A stretch of 64,000 bases of DNA, taken from the NCBI GenBank assembly GCA_049941595.1, contig JBNFNA010000004.1:248001-312000 (forward strand), given 5' to 3'. Below, in pieces: positions 1 through 8,872 of the stretch. Below the pieces are notes generated by a model, which did no database searches, was not told the DNA's origin, and saw only the letters and a list, made by a program, of their open reading frames with translations. The position numbers and the translations under genes were made by a program. Positions within the stretch are counted from its first letter, which is position 1, and the number at the start of each line of letters is the position of its first letter. Origin of the DNA: Pasteurella sp049941595. GTDB lineage: Bacteria > Pseudomonadota > Gammaproteobacteria > Enterobacterales > Pasteurellaceae.

Positions 1-393
1 ATCGGTTGTATGGTGAACGGTGCTGGCTTAGCAATGGGCACAATGGACATTATTAAATTACACGGCGGTCAACCAGCCAACTTCCTTGATGTAGGTGGTG
101 GCGCAACTAAAGAACGTGTGGCAGAAGCCTTCAAAATTATTTTATCTGACTGCGCAGTAAAAGCGGTGTTAGTGAATATTTTTGGTGGCATAGTGCGTTG
201 TGATTTAATTGCTGAAGGAATTATTGCCGCAGTGAATGAAGTAGGCGTGAACGTGCCTGTTGTTGTGCGTTTAGAGGGTAACAATGCACCTTTAGGTCGT
301 GAAATTTTAGCAAACAGTGGAGTGAATATTATTGCGGCAAACACATTGACTGATGCTGCGATTCAAGCAGTGAAAGCAGCGGAGGGGAAATAA
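1..393 (+). CDS. sucC: Succinyl-CoA synthetase beta subunit, C-terminal part
   Basis: This is the ADP-forming succinyl-CoA synthetase beta subunit of the TCA cycle, which makes succinate and ATP from succinyl-CoA. The frame is open from base 1, so the gene is cut by the window edge. Only about the last 130 of roughly 388 residues are present. What remains is the C-terminal ligase domain that contacts the alpha subunit, with the glycine-rich GGGATKERV and VNIFGGIVRCD segments typical of SucC. The stop lies one base before sucD, the usual sucCD arrangement. Identification is firm; the upstream end cannot be judged here. Confidence 0.95.
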   Translation: MGCMVNGAGLAMGTMDIIKLHGGQPANFLDVGGGATKERVAEAFKIILSDCAVKAVLVNIFGGIVRCDLIAEGIIAAVNEVGVNVPVVVRLEGNNAPLGREILANSGVNIIAANTLTDAAIQAVKAAEGK

Positions 394-394
394 T

Positions 395-1264
395 ATGTCT
401 ATTTTAATTAATAAAGATACAAAAGTGATTTGCCAGGGGTTTACTGGTGGTCAAGGTACATTCCACTCTGAACAAGCACTGGCTTATGGTACGCAATTAG
501 TGGGTGGTGTTTCACCAGGTAAAGGCGGCACAACGCATTTAGGTTTACCTGTATTTAACACTGTGCGTGATGCCGTGGAAGCAACGGGTGCAACAGCAAC
601 GGTAATTTACGTGCCAGCACCAGGTTGTAAAGATGCGATTTTAGAAGCCATTGATGCTGGCATTCAATTAGTGATTTGTATCACTGAAGGTATTCCTACA
701 TTGGATATGCTACAAGTGAAACAACGCTTAACTCAAGCTGGCGTACGTATGATTGGGCCTAACTGCCCTGGCGTGATTACCCCTGAAGAATGTAAAATTG
801 GGATTATGCCAGGTAATATTCACAAAAAAGGCAAAATCGGTATTGTTTCACGTTCAGGTACATTAACTTATGAAGCAGTAAAACAAACCACTGACGAAGG
901 CTTTGGTCAATCGACTTGTGTCGGTATCGGCGGCGACCCAATCCCAGGTTCAAGCTTTATTGATATTTTAAAACTCTTCCAAGATGACCCACAAACTGAA
1001 GCGATTGTAATGATCGGTGAAATTGGTGGTTCTGCAGAAGAAGAGGCCGCAGCCTTTATTAAAGAATACGTAACTAAGCCAGTCGTGAGTTACATTGCTG
1101 GTGTGACGGCACCAAAAGGCAAGCGTATGGGCCACGCAGGCGCAATTATCAGTGGCGGTAAAGGCACTGCGGACGAAAAATTCGCCGCACTTGAAGCGGC
1201 TGGCGTTAAAACTGTACGTAGTCTAGCGGAAATCGGCACTGCGTTAAAATCGCTTTTAAAATAG
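395..1264 (+). CDS. sucD: Succinyl-CoA synthetase alpha subunit
   Basis: This is the catalytic alpha subunit partnering SucC (alpha2beta2 or alpha-beta enzyme of the TCA cycle). The protein has 289 residues, normal for the family. The N-terminal Rossmann CoA-binding domain starts at ICQGFTGGQGTFH. The segment GHAGAIISGGKG near residue 247 carries the histidine that is phosphorylated during catalysis. The ATG lies one base after the sucC stop, with GAGGGG inside the end of sucC as ribosome binding site, so the two are translationally linked. The unit ends in a clear hairpin terminator 27 bases downstream. Confidence 0.97.
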   Translation: MSILINKDTKVICQGFTGGQGTFHSEQALAYGTQLVGGVSPGKGGTTHLGLPVFNTVRDAVEATGATATVIYVPAPGCKDAILEAIDAGIQLVICITEGIPTLDMLQVKQRLTQAGVRMIGPNCPGVITPEECKIGIMPGNIHKKGKIGIVSRSGTLTYEAVKQTTDEGFGQSTCVGIGGDPIPGSSFIDILKLFQDDPQTEAIVMIGEIGGSAEEEAAAFIKEYVTKPVVSYIAGVTAPKGKRMGHAGAIISGGKGTADEKFAALEAAGVKTVRSLAEIGTALKSLLK

Positions 1265-1273
1265 ACCGCACTT
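1265..1273 (-). repeat. DNA uptake sequence (ACCGCACTT)
   Basis: Perfect 9-base Haemophilus-type uptake sequence in minus orientation directly after the sucD stop. Confidence 0.9.
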
Positions 1274-1291
1274 TGGCTCAGATAACAAAAA

Positions 1292-1317
1292 AGGCTGTTT
1301 AATACAGCCTTTTTTAT
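1292..1317 (+). terminator. Rho-independent terminator of sucCD
   Basis: Stem AGGCTGT/ACAGCCT with a 5-base loop, preceded by A-rich and followed by T-rich sequence. It can also serve adk, which converges from the other side. Confidence 0.85.
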
Positions 1318-1331
1318 TTGATCAAAGCAAA

Positions 1332-1976
1332 TTAAGCAAGGATTGAATCTAATTCTTGACTCACTTCTTCCACTTTTTTTGTCCCGTCTAAACGGAAGTA
1401 TTTCGTGTTGCCAGCTTTCGCTTCTGCTTGGTAGTAGTCTACTAATGGTTTGGTTGTTGAGTGGTACACTTTTAAGCGATCTAATACCGTTTCAGGTTTG
1501 TCGTCTGCACGGATGATTAAGTCTTCGCCAGTCACGTCATCTTTACCTTCTACTTTTGGTGGGTTGTAAACCACGTGGTAAGTACGACCTGAAGCTTGGT
1601 GAACACGACGACCACTCATACGTTCTACGATCACTTCATCTGGCACATCAAACTCTAAAACGTAGTCAATTTGGATACCTGCAGTTTTTAATGCATCTGC
1701 TTGTGGAATGGTGCGTGGGAAACCGTCTAATAAGAAACCTTTTACACAGTCATCTTGTGCAACGCGCTCTTTTACTAATGAAATGATTAAGTCATCAGGC
1801 ACTAATTGACCTGCGTCCATTAAGGTTTTGGCTTGTTTACCTAATTCAGTTCCCGCTTTGATTGCAGCACGTAACATATCACCAGTAGAGATTTGTGGGA
1901 TACCAAATTTATTCATAATAAATTGTGCTTGTGTACCTTTACCAGCACCTGGCGCACCTAATAGGATGATTTTCAT
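1332..1976 (-). CDS. adk: Adenylate kinase
   Basis: Adenylate kinase interconverts ATP + AMP and 2 ADP in the cytoplasm and sets the adenylate balance. The 214 residues equal the usual long bacterial form. The P-loop GAPGAGKGT is at residues 7-15, the lid region begins around residue 120 (SGRRVHQASGRTYH), and LDGFPRT is the AMP-site motif. The lid lacks the four cysteines of zinc-type kinases, as usual in enteric relatives. The order galE-ampG-adk on one strand matches H. influenzae. Confidence 0.97.
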   Translation of the reverse strand: MKIILLGAPGAGKGTQAQFIMNKFGIPQISTGDMLRAAIKAGTELGKQAKTLMDAGQLVPDDLIISLVKERVAQDDCVKGFLLDGFPRTIPQADALKTAGIQIDYVLEFDVPDEVIVERMSGRRVHQASGRTYHVVYNPPKVEGKDDVTGEDLIIRADDKPETVLDRLKVYHSTTKPLVDYYQAEAKAGNTKYFRLDGTKKVEEVSQELDSILA

Positions 1977-2010
1977 AATGACCTCATTGATTAAAATAAT
2001 CGGATTTCTG

Positions 2011-2046
2011 ACCGCACTTTTTAGTGAAGTTGATAAAAAGTGCGGT
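2011..2046 (-). terminator. Inverted uptake-sequence pair, likely ampG terminator
   Basis: ACCGCACTT (2011-2019) and AAGTGCGGT (2038-2046) are perfect uptake sequences in opposite orientation. They form an 11-bp stem flanked by T and A runs. The hairpin lies between the ampG stop and adk, so it probably ends the galE-ampG transcript. Confidence 0.75.
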
Positions 2047-2131
2047 GGAATTTTTACTTGTTTTCTTACAAAACAAAACGGTTAATGGTTGCTGAATTTG
2101 ATAGAAATGTCAACCACTAAGCCTGTGAAGC

Positions 2132-3415
2132 TTATTTTTCAGTTTTGACTTCAGGTTCTGCACCCCAAGGTGCGACTTTAAAGAGCATCAACATTCCAGG
2201 AATTGCGGCAAAGAAACAAATCCAGAAGAATGTGTAATAGCCGTGATCTGCCACAATCACACCTGAAAATGCGCTGAATACTTTACTTGGAATTGCCGCT
2301 AAACTGGTGAAAATGGCAAGTTGTGTTGCGGTATAAAGTGGATTTGTTTCTCTCGCCATAAATGCTACAAATGCCGCAGTACCTAAGCCTACACCAATAT
2401 ATTCCCCAATGATCACCGTGGTTAAAACAAAAAATTCAAATGAACCAATGGTGTCGAATTTACCGTAACTTGCCATCCACACAAAACCGAGAATCGTGAT
2501 TAATTGTACAAAACCAAATAACCATAATGAGCGGTTAATGCCGATACGCAGCATTAAAATACCACCTAGCATTCCTGAAATAATTGATGCCCATAATGAG
2601 TTGAGTTTCACAACGGTGCCGATATCCGTTTTGCTGAAGCCCATATCTAAAATAAATTTGGTTTGTAATGATGTTGCAAGGGAATCACCAAATTTATACA
2701 GGAAGATAAAAAGGATTAAACCCAAGGCGGAAGCTACACCTTTACGACCAAAGAACTCTTTAAATGGAAGTGCAAAAGTATGATAGAACGGTAAAGAGCG
2801 GTCAATTTGTGGGACGTTTGGTTCTTTGCTGAGGAATAGCGAAAGGATCAAACCAGGGATCATAAATAATGCTGTGAAAACGAACACTATATCCCAAGGC
2901 AAGCTATCTGCAAGGATTAAGGATAAACCGCCAGGGATTAAGCCAGAAATACGGTAAGCATTCACGTGGATTGAGTTCCCTAAACCAAGTTCTTCATCGC
3001 TTAAAATTTCACGGCGGTAAGCATCAATGACAATATCTTGCACCGCAGAAAATACGGCAATTGACGTTGAAATGATTGCGACCGTTTGAATATTTTCTAC
3101 TGGGTTATATTGACCGAGTAGTGCAATCAAAGCGAGTAGTCCTACTTGAGTGATAAACATCCAACTACGGCGACGACCGAGAAAGTTTGGATAATAGCGG
3201 TCAAGGAGTGGTGAAATGATAAATTTCCACGTGTAAGGGAAACCAATCAAGGTAAAAAAGCCAATGGTTTTGACATCCACATTACTGGAAGATAACCACG
3301 CAGGCACCATTTGGAATAACAAATATAACGGTAAGCCAGAGCTGAACCCTGTAAAAATACAGAGCAACATATTGCGGCTAAATATTTGTGATAATAAGCT
3401 TGGTTTATTTTCCAT
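2132..3415 (-). CDS. ampG: Muropeptide permease AmpG
   Basis: Inner-membrane transporter of the major facilitator type that imports GlcNAc-anhydroMurNAc peptides released during cell-wall turnover for recycling. The 427-residue protein is hydrophobic throughout, with about 12 predicted membrane spans. It starts MENKPSLLSQIFSRN, with the characteristic GFSSGLPLYLLF segment at the first span. It lacks the extra C-terminal spans of the 491-residue E. coli AmpG, as I recall for Haemophilus homologues. The start lies 2 bases after the galE stop, so it is co-transcribed with galE. A sugar-nucleotide gene and a wall-recycling gene thus share a message. Confidence 0.9.
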   Translation of the reverse strand: MENKPSLLSQIFSRNMLLCIFTGFSSGLPLYLLFQMVPAWLSSSNVDVKTIGFFTLIGFPYTWKFIISPLLDRYYPNFLGRRRSWMFITQVGLLALIALLGQYNPVENIQTVAIISTSIAVFSAVQDIVIDAYRREILSDEELGLGNSIHVNAYRISGLIPGGLSLILADSLPWDIVFVFTALFMIPGLILSLFLSKEPNVPQIDRSLPFYHTFALPFKEFFGRKGVASALGLILFIFLYKFGDSLATSLQTKFILDMGFSKTDIGTVVKLNSLWASIISGMLGGILMLRIGINRSLWLFGFVQLITILGFVWMASYGKFDTIGSFEFFVLTTVIIGEYIGVGLGTAAFVAFMARETNPLYTATQLAIFTSLAAIPSKVFSAFSGVIVADHGYYTFFWICFFAAIPGMLMLFKVAPWGAEPEVKTEK

Positions 3416-3417
3416 AA

Positions 3418-4434
3418 TTAATCTTGATAGCCTTTTGGGTTATTTTTTTGCCAATTCCACGTATCTCTCATCATTTGTTCAAGACCACGATCTGCTGTCC
3501 AACCGAGTTCTTTTTTCGCTAAACTTGGATCGGAATAACAAGTAGCGATATCACCAGGGCGGCGGTCCACCAGTTTGTAAGGGATTTTGATGTCGTTGAC
3601 TTTCTCAAAGGCATTGACCATATCTAATACAGAATAACCTGTTCCTGTCCCTAAATTATAAATATGTAAGCCAGAATCACCTTCGTGACGATCAAGGGCT
3701 TTGATATGACCAATGGCAAGATCCACAACGTGGATGTAATCACGCACGCCTGTGCCATCGTGTGTATCATAGTCGCTACCAAAAATGGAGAGTTGTGGCA
3801 ACTTGCCGATAGCCACTTGGCTAATATAAGGTAATAAATTATTTGGGATGCCGTTTGGATCTTCACCGATTAAGCCACTTTCGTGTGCGCCAACAGGGTT
3901 GAAATAGCGTAAGAGTGTGATACTAAATTCAGGATTTGCTTTGGCAATATCCGTTAAAATTTGTTCCACCATAAATTTTGATGTGCCGTAAGGGTTGGTT
4001 GTGCCGCCGACTTTGCAATTTTCGGTGATTGGAATAATTTCAGGATCACCATAAACTGTGGCAGAAGAACTAAATACAAAATTCCATACGCCTGCTTTTT
4101 TCATTTCTTGGATTAATATTAATGAGCCTGTGACGTTATTCATATAGTATTCTGCTGGCTTTTGCACACTCTCACCAACGGCTTTTAACCCTGCGAAGTG
4201 GATCACCGATTGAATTTTGTTTTCTGCGAAGATTTTTTGTAAAAGTGCGGTATCTAAAATATCACCTTGATAGAATTTGACCGTTTTACCAGTGATTTGA
4301 GAAACGCGTTCGAGAGATTTTGGGGAGGAATTGCAAAGATTATCTAAAACAACGACATCTTTATTTGCGTTAAGTAGCTCAACCACCGTATGTGAGCCGA
4401 TATAGCCTGCGCCACCAGTTACAAGAATTGCCAT
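3418..4434 (-). CDS. galE: UDP-glucose 4-epimerase
   Basis: GalE interconverts UDP-glucose and UDP-galactose using bound NAD. It supplies galactose donors for lipooligosaccharide synthesis as well as the Leloir pathway. The protein has 338 residues, the usual length. The NAD-binding motif GGAGYIGSH is at residues 7-15. The SDR catalytic residues are seen in SSSATVYG and YGTSK, and the substrate region in LRYFNPVGAH. It is the first gene of a galE-ampG unit on the minus strand. A perfect uptake sequence lies inside the gene at 4243-4251. Confidence 0.97.
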   Translation of the reverse strand: MAILVTGGAGYIGSHTVVELLNANKDVVVLDNLCNSSPKSLERVSQITGKTVKFYQGDILDTALLQKIFAENKIQSVIHFAGLKAVGESVQKPAEYYMNNVTGSLILIQEMKKAGVWNFVFSSSATVYGDPEIIPITENCKVGGTTNPYGTSKFMVEQILTDIAKANPEFSITLLRYFNPVGAHESGLIGEDPNGIPNNLLPYISQVAIGKLPQLSIFGSDYDTHDGTGVRDYIHVVDLAIGHIKALDRHEGDSGLHIYNLGTGTGYSVLDMVNAFEKVNDIKIPYKLVDRRPGDIATCYSDPSLAKKELGWTADRGLEQMMRDTWNWQKNNPKGYQD

Positions 4435-4659
4435 ATTTTGTCCTTAGTTGCTTCATTTATCTGATTGAAAATTATCAGTAGTATAGATCTTTTAGCCTAC
4501 AAGTAAAAGGGCTATCCCGAAATGAGAATACTCGTTTAATTAAAAAACAGATGAGGTAAAATAATCCCTAAAAAGAGAATGCTTATTTGTTGGTGAATGG
4601 TGATTTGTTTGTTAAACTTTTTAAGTTGATTAATTATTAACTAAGGAAGGAAAATAAAA

Positions 4660-5063
4660 ATGAATTGGTATCTTCACGTATTAAGAAATTATGCAAATTT
4701 TAACGGTCGAGCAAGACGCAAAGAATATTGGATGTTTACGCTGTTCAACTTTATTGTGGGACTCGTTTTAAGCATTCTTGATATGGCAATATTTGGCACA
4801 AATATTTTGGCGGGGCTGTACTCTTTATTTATTTAATCCCGTCAATTGCGCTCACTATTCGCCGTTTGCACGACACAGATAGAAGCGGTTGGTGGATATT
4901 GCTTGCATTTGTCCCTCTAGTTGGTGGTATTGTGTTATTAGTGTTTATGTGTCTATCTAGCACGCCAGATAACCGTTTTGGTCCGAACCCTAAAAATATG
5001 CCTGAACCAGAATTTAAGCATAAAAATGATAACAACAATAATAGCTCACGCTTAGTCAACTAA
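4660..5063 (+). pseudogene. DUF805 family membrane protein, frameshifted
   Basis: Reading from ATG 4660 (behind TAAGGAAGG) gives MNWYLHVLRNYANFNGRARR, the classic DUF805 N-terminus, but the frame stops at 4834-4836 after 58 codons. The rest of the domain (RRLHDTDRSGWW, then a membrane segment and NRFGPNPK) continues in the -1 frame to a stop at 5061-5063. Adding one T to the run at 4832-4834 would restore one frame of about 134 codons. So the gene carries a single-base deletion in an AT-rich tract near TTTATTTAA. Intact family members are small inner-membrane proteins of unknown function. A true mutation, slippery expression and a sequencing error are all possible. Confidence 0.8.
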
Positions 5064-5080
5064 TAGCCGCCTTGTCAGTA

Positions 5081-5108
5081 AAAAAGTGAAGTGAAAGCTT
5101 CACTTTTT
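5081..5108 (+). terminator. Hairpin terminator after DUF805 gene
   Basis: Perfect 11-bp stem AAAAAGTGAAG/CTTCACTTTTT with a 6-base loop, 18 bases after the second-frame stop. Confidence 0.8.
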
Positions 5109-5170
5109 GTTTGCCTCATTTTTTTGCACATCCTCCCATTACGTTCGCTTTTCTTTTTTAATTAATTTTT

Positions 5171-5198
5171 CCGCAATCGTTTACGCAAACGTTTACTA
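5171..5198 (+). promoter_or_regulatory. Two overlapping PurR-like operators before ghxP
   Basis: ACGCAAACGTTTACTA at 5183-5198 matches the gamma-proteobacterial PurR box ACGCAAACGTTTGCGT at 13 of 16 positions. CCGCAATCGTTTACGC at 5171-5186 matches at 12 of 16 and shares its right half-site with the left of the first box. A TAGAAT -10 element is at 5214-5219, and the likely -35 (TTTACT, 5192-5197) lies inside the box. Bound PurR would therefore block the promoter when purines are plentiful. This is inference from sequence and known PurR biology. Confidence 0.75.
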
Positions 5199-5267
5199 TT
5201 GTAAAAATTAGCGTAGAATATGCGCTTATTTTTTACTTTTACTACTTTATTAACTTAAGGAAACAAT

Positions 5268-6581
5268 ATGTCTTTAGAAAAACATTTTGAAGTCACCAAG
5301 CGTGGTTCGAGTGTTCGCCAAGAGGTGATCGCAGGATTAACTACGTTCTTAGCGATGGTGTACTCGGTCATTGTTGTACCAAATATGCTTGGTGCAGCTG
5401 GCTTCCCACCTGAATCTGTATTTATCGCAACCTGTTTAGTGGCAGGTTTAGGTTCTATCCTAATCGGCTTATGGGCAAACGTGCCAATGGCGATTGGTTG
5501 TGCGATTTCATTAACGGCCTTTACCGCATTCAGCTTAGTCTTAGGTCAAAAGGTGAGCATCCCTGTGGCATTAGGTGCAGTTTTCTTAATGGGGGTGGTG
5601 TTTACGCTCATTTCTGCAACAGGTATTCGTGCGTGGATTTTACGTAATTTACCGATCAGCATTGCGCACGGTGCGGGTATCGGTATCGGTTTATTCTTGT
5701 TATTAATCGCAGCAAACGGTGTGGGTTTAGTGGTAAGCAACCAAGCGGGTTTACCAGTGAAATTAGGTGAGTTCACTTCATTCCCTGTATTAATGTCATT
5801 AATCGGCTTAGCATTAATTATCGGCTTAGAAAAAATGCAAGTAAAAGGTGGCATCTTATGGGTGATTATTGCGATCACTATCGTGGGTTTAATTTTCGAT
5901 CCAAATGTAAAATTTGGTGGTGAAGTGTTCAAAATGCCAACCTTCGGTGAGAATTCATTATTCTTACAATTAGACATTATGGGGGCATTACAGCCTGCAA
6001 TTTTACCTGTGGTATTTGCCCTTGTGATGACTGCTGTATTCGATGCAACAGGTACAATCCGTGCGGTAGCGGGTCAAGCAAACTTATTAGATAAAGATGG
6101 TCAAATCATCAATGGCGGTAAAGCATTAACTTCTGACTCGGTAAGTAGCATTTTCTCTGGTGTATTCGGTACATCACCAGCAGCAGTGTATATTGAATCA
6201 GCAGCAGGTACAGCGGCAGGCGGTAAAACAGGTATCACGGCAATTGTTGTGGGCGTGTTATTCCTATTAATGTTATTCTTCCAACCATTAGCATTCTTAG
6301 TGCCAGGTTATGCAACTGCACCAGCATTAATGTATGTAGGTTTATTAATGTTAAGCAACGTAAGCAAATTAGACTTCAATGATTTCATTGGCGCGATGAG
6401 CGGTTTGGTTTGCGCGGTATTTATCGTATTAACTGCAAATATCGTCACAGGTATTATGTTAGGTTTCGCAACATTAGTGATCGGTCGTTTAGTATCTGGT
6501 GAATATAAAAAATTAAATATTGGTACTATCGTGATCGCTGTGGCATTAGTGGCGTTCTATGTAGGTGGTTGGGCGATTTAA
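5268..6581 (+). CDS. ghxP: Guanine/hypoxanthine permease (NCS2 family, GhxP-like)
   Basis: Inner-membrane nucleobase:proton symporter that imports purine bases for salvage. The 437-residue protein resembles E. coli GhxP (YjcD) and GhxQ along its whole length. Similarities include VRQEVIAGLTTFLAMVYS near the N-terminus, VFDATGTIRAVAGQANLLD in the centre, YIESAAGTAAGGKTG in the substrate region, and the C-terminal FYVGGWAI. About 12-14 membrane spans are expected. The GhxP/GhxQ versus AdeP split is by recalled similarity; the second NCS2 gene at 43 kb is the adenine type. It is a single-gene unit with its own PurR-like boxes and terminator. The ATG follows TTAAGGAAACAAT. Confidence 0.85.
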   Translation: MSLEKHFEVTKRGSSVRQEVIAGLTTFLAMVYSVIVVPNMLGAAGFPPESVFIATCLVAGLGSILIGLWANVPMAIGCAISLTAFTAFSLVLGQKVSIPVALGAVFLMGVVFTLISATGIRAWILRNLPISIAHGAGIGIGLFLLLIAANGVGLVVSNQAGLPVKLGEFTSFPVLMSLIGLALIIGLEKMQVKGGILWVIIAITIVGLIFDPNVKFGGEVFKMPTFGENSLFLQLDIMGALQPAILPVVFALVMTAVFDATGTIRAVAGQANLLDKDGQIINGGKALTSDSVSSIFSGVFGTSPAAVYIESAAGTAAGGKTGITAIVVGVLFLLMLFFQPLAFLVPGYATAPALMYVGLLMLSNVSKLDFNDFIGAMSGLVCAVFIVLTANIVTGIMLGFATLVIGRLVSGEYKKLNIGTIVIAVALVAFYVGGWAI

Positions 6582-6613
6582 TTAGCTCACACTGAACTGG
6601 CTAAAATAAAACA

Positions 6614-6635
6614 AAGGGCAGAATATTCTGCCCTT
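6614..6635. terminator. Bidirectional terminator between ghxP and tilS
   Basis: Perfect 22-base palindrome with arms AAGGGCAGAAT/ATTCTGCCCTT followed by TATTTTTT. The two genes converge here, and the tilS stop is 12 bases away. Confidence 0.85.
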
Positions 6636-6647
6636 ATTTTTTCTTCC

Positions 6648-7955
6648 TTATTGGTTATTTTCATCAAAAACTTCAAATAAACCAACCGCACTTTTGAGCT
6701 TATCGCCATAGAAAATCAGTGGGATACGTTGGCGTTGCCAAACGGGGATATTGAAGTGCTGCCAAATCTTTTTCATCTCTTTATTGACGGATTTTTCCGT
6801 TAAACGCACTTTCCCAGCGTAGCTAAAACGCACTTGAATAGGTTTATTTGTCAAAGGTAGTGCTTGTGTCACAAGCTGTTCATTTTGCCATTGCACCAGC
6901 AATTTATCTGTTTGTTGAGTGAGGGTCAAAATGCCTAAATTATCAGGCAAGTAAACTGTTTCACCCATTGTAATGTCGATTTTATGCGTTGAAATATCGC
7001 TAAATTGTGGTGTTAAATACAATTTTTGTTGGTGACGGCGAACAACTTTTTCTCCCAATTGGAATAATGGATTGCTGTCAGCTTTGGCAAAAATGACGTC
7101 TTGAATAATCTGTTCGAGTTGCACTAACGACGGCATTGGCAATTGCCATTCATTGAGCCACAAGCGCAATAAGGCTTTTTGTTTGGTCACAGAGTAATGT
7201 GTGAATGGTGCAATGTTGAAAGTGCGGTCAGTTTTATCAAAGTTTTGTGTGAACTCGCCTGCTAATAACTCATTGATTAATTGTTGTTGCTCAAAACAAT
7301 GTTGTGCGGAACGTTGTACCGCTAAATCTAAATGCGCCCAACGTTGGCGTAAAGTTGGTAAAATTTCATTACGCAGAAAATTGCGTTCATAACGGCTATC
7401 GCTATTGCTTTCATCTTCCACCCAATCCAATTTTTCAGCTTGCACAAATAGCTCTAATTCAGGGCGAGTAAAATGGAGTAGCGGGCGAAAAACAGGTAAA
7501 TTATAGACCGCACTTTGCACTTGCATTGCGCTCAGCCCTTGCAAACCACTGCCACGTTTTAATGCGAGGAAAAAAGTTTCGGTTTGATCTTGTAGATGAT
7601 GTGCCGTCGCCAAAACTTCATTAGGCAAAATATGTTGAGCAATCGCTTGATAACGCGCTTCACGTGCTCCCGCCTCAATACCATTACTGCTATCTACTTG
7701 CACTTTCTCAATAATTAATGGCACCTTTAACTGTTTGCAAACCTGTTCACAGTGTAGTGTCCAGTGATCGGCGTTGGTGCTTAGCCCGTGGTGAATATGA
7801 ATAGCACGCAGTTGTAAGTGCGGTCGATTTTCTCGAAGTTTTGTGAATAGCAGAAGCAATGCGGTGGAATCCAAACCACCACTAAAACCAATCAAAAATT
7901 GCGTTTGTGCAGAGGCGTATTTATCAACTAGGGTTTGGAATTTTGTTAATAACAT
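6648..7955 (-). CDS. tilS: tRNA(Ile)-lysidine synthetase
   Basis: TilS attaches lysine to C34 of the CAU-anticodon isoleucine tRNA, switching it from methionine to isoleucine identity. It is essential for reading AUA codons. The protein has 435 residues, usual length. The PP-loop SGGLDST at residues 25-31 binds ATP, and IHIHHGLS and TAHHLQDQ are family motifs. The C-terminal half is the tRNA-binding region. Several perfect uptake sequences lie inside the gene (6685-6693, 7220-7228, 7507-7515), where they constrain the protein sequence. It follows pdxY on the same strand behind a hairpin, so it is probably partly independent. Confidence 0.95.
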   Translation of the reverse strand: MLLTKFQTLVDKYASAQTQFLIGFSGGLDSTALLLLFTKLRENRPHLQLRAIHIHHGLSTNADHWTLHCEQVCKQLKVPLIIEKVQVDSSNGIEAGAREARYQAIAQHILPNEVLATAHHLQDQTETFFLALKRGSGLQGLSAMQVQSAVYNLPVFRPLLHFTRPELELFVQAEKLDWVEDESNSDSRYERNFLRNEILPTLRQRWAHLDLAVQRSAQHCFEQQQLINELLAGEFTQNFDKTDRTFNIAPFTHYSVTKQKALLRLWLNEWQLPMPSLVQLEQIIQDVIFAKADSNPLFQLGEKVVRRHQQKLYLTPQFSDISTHKIDITMGETVYLPDNLGILTLTQQTDKLLVQWQNEQLVTQALPLTNKPIQVRFSYAGKVRLTEKSVNKEMKKIWQHFNIPVWQRQRIPLIFYGDKLKSAVGLFEVFDENNQ

Positions 7956-7974
7956 AAACGTGCGAGATAAAAGT

Positions 7975-8000
7975 AAAGGGCGTTAATTGTAACGCCCTTT
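7975..8000 (-). terminator. Hairpin between pdxY and tilS
   Basis: Stem AAAGGGCGTTA/TAACGCCCTTT, 11 bp with a 4-base loop, 11 bases past the pdxY stop. It is followed on the minus strand by only a short T run (TACTTTTATC), so termination may be partial. Confidence 0.65.
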
Positions 8001-8010
8001 GGGGTTGTGA

Positions 8011-8871
8011 TTAAGCGATTTTTACGGCTTTGTATTGGCTAATAGGGTTCATAATGTAATCACGTGCAGCGATAATTTGCAGTTCATAATTATCTTTTTG
8101 TTGTGTCACAGTCATCACATCATTTACTGCATTGGCGGTATGTTCAAAGGCTTCAATATCAGATTTACCATTGAGTAGATTTGCGATAAACAAACCTGCA
8201 GTTAAGTCGCCCACACCTACAGGTTCTTTTTTGAACTGGTGTAATGGGCGGCTAATGTGCCACATACCATCTTGATTCGCTAAAAGCATTTCAAATTGTG
8301 TCGCATCTTTGCCCACTTTGCTTAAGTGTTTCACTAACACTTTTTTTGGACCTTTAGATAAGATCACTTTTACTGCTTCTAATGCTTGCTCAAAGTTTTC
8401 AACCGGTAAGCCACTTAATTCACGTAGTTCTACTAGGTTTGGTGTAATTAAATCGGCTTCAGCAATCGCTAAATTCACTAAGCCTTCTTTAACGCCTTCT
8501 GCCACAATGCAGCCTTTATCAGGATGTCCCATTACTGGATCGCATAAGTAAAGTGCATTGGGATTTTTCGATTTTACAAAACGAACAGCGTTGATTATTT
8601 CTTCTACTTGTTCCGCAGAACCAATGTAGCCAGATACAACAGCATCACATAAGTGTAGTGAGTCAATGGCATCAATACCACGTACAATCTCACCAATTTG
8701 TTCTTTAGGAATGACCATTCCTGTCCATTTACCATATTGTGTATGATTGGAAAATTGAACAGTATTCAATGCCCAGACATCAACTCCTAAAAGCTGCATA
8801 GGAAAAGTTGCTGATTTATTACCTGCGTAGCCATAAACGACGTGGGATTGTATTGAAAGAACGTGTTTCAT
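8011..8871 (-). CDS. pdxY: Pyridoxal kinase PdxY
   Basis: Ribokinase-fold kinase that phosphorylates pyridoxal to pyridoxal 5'-phosphate in vitamin B6 salvage. The 286 residues match E. coli PdxY (287). Family marks are SIQSHVVYGYAGNKSATFPMQ at the N-terminus (substrate site; first part), CDPVMGH in the middle, and GVGDLTAGLF near residue 225, which holds the catalytic aspartate and anion hole. Pasteurellaceae often lack full de novo B6 synthesis and rely on salvage, so the gene may matter for growth. The start lies one base after the stop of the upstream secreted-protein gene, indicating one transcript. Confidence 0.95.
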   Translation of the reverse strand: MKHVLSIQSHVVYGYAGNKSATFPMQLLGVDVWALNTVQFSNHTQYGKWTGMVIPKEQIGEIVRGIDAIDSLHLCDAVVSGYIGSAEQVEEIINAVRFVKSKNPNALYLCDPVMGHPDKGCIVAEGVKEGLVNLAIAEADLITPNLVELRELSGLPVENFEQALEAVKVILSKGPKKVLVKHLSKVGKDATQFEMLLANQDGMWHISRPLHQFKKEPVGVGDLTAGLFIANLLNGKSDIEAFEHTANAVNDVMTVTQQKDNYELQIIAARDYIMNPISQYKAVKIA

Positions 8872-8872
8872 T

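Noticed and set aside
5546..5977. 143-codon antisense frame in ghxP
   Set aside because: Shadow of the permease; no initiation signal or recognisable domain.
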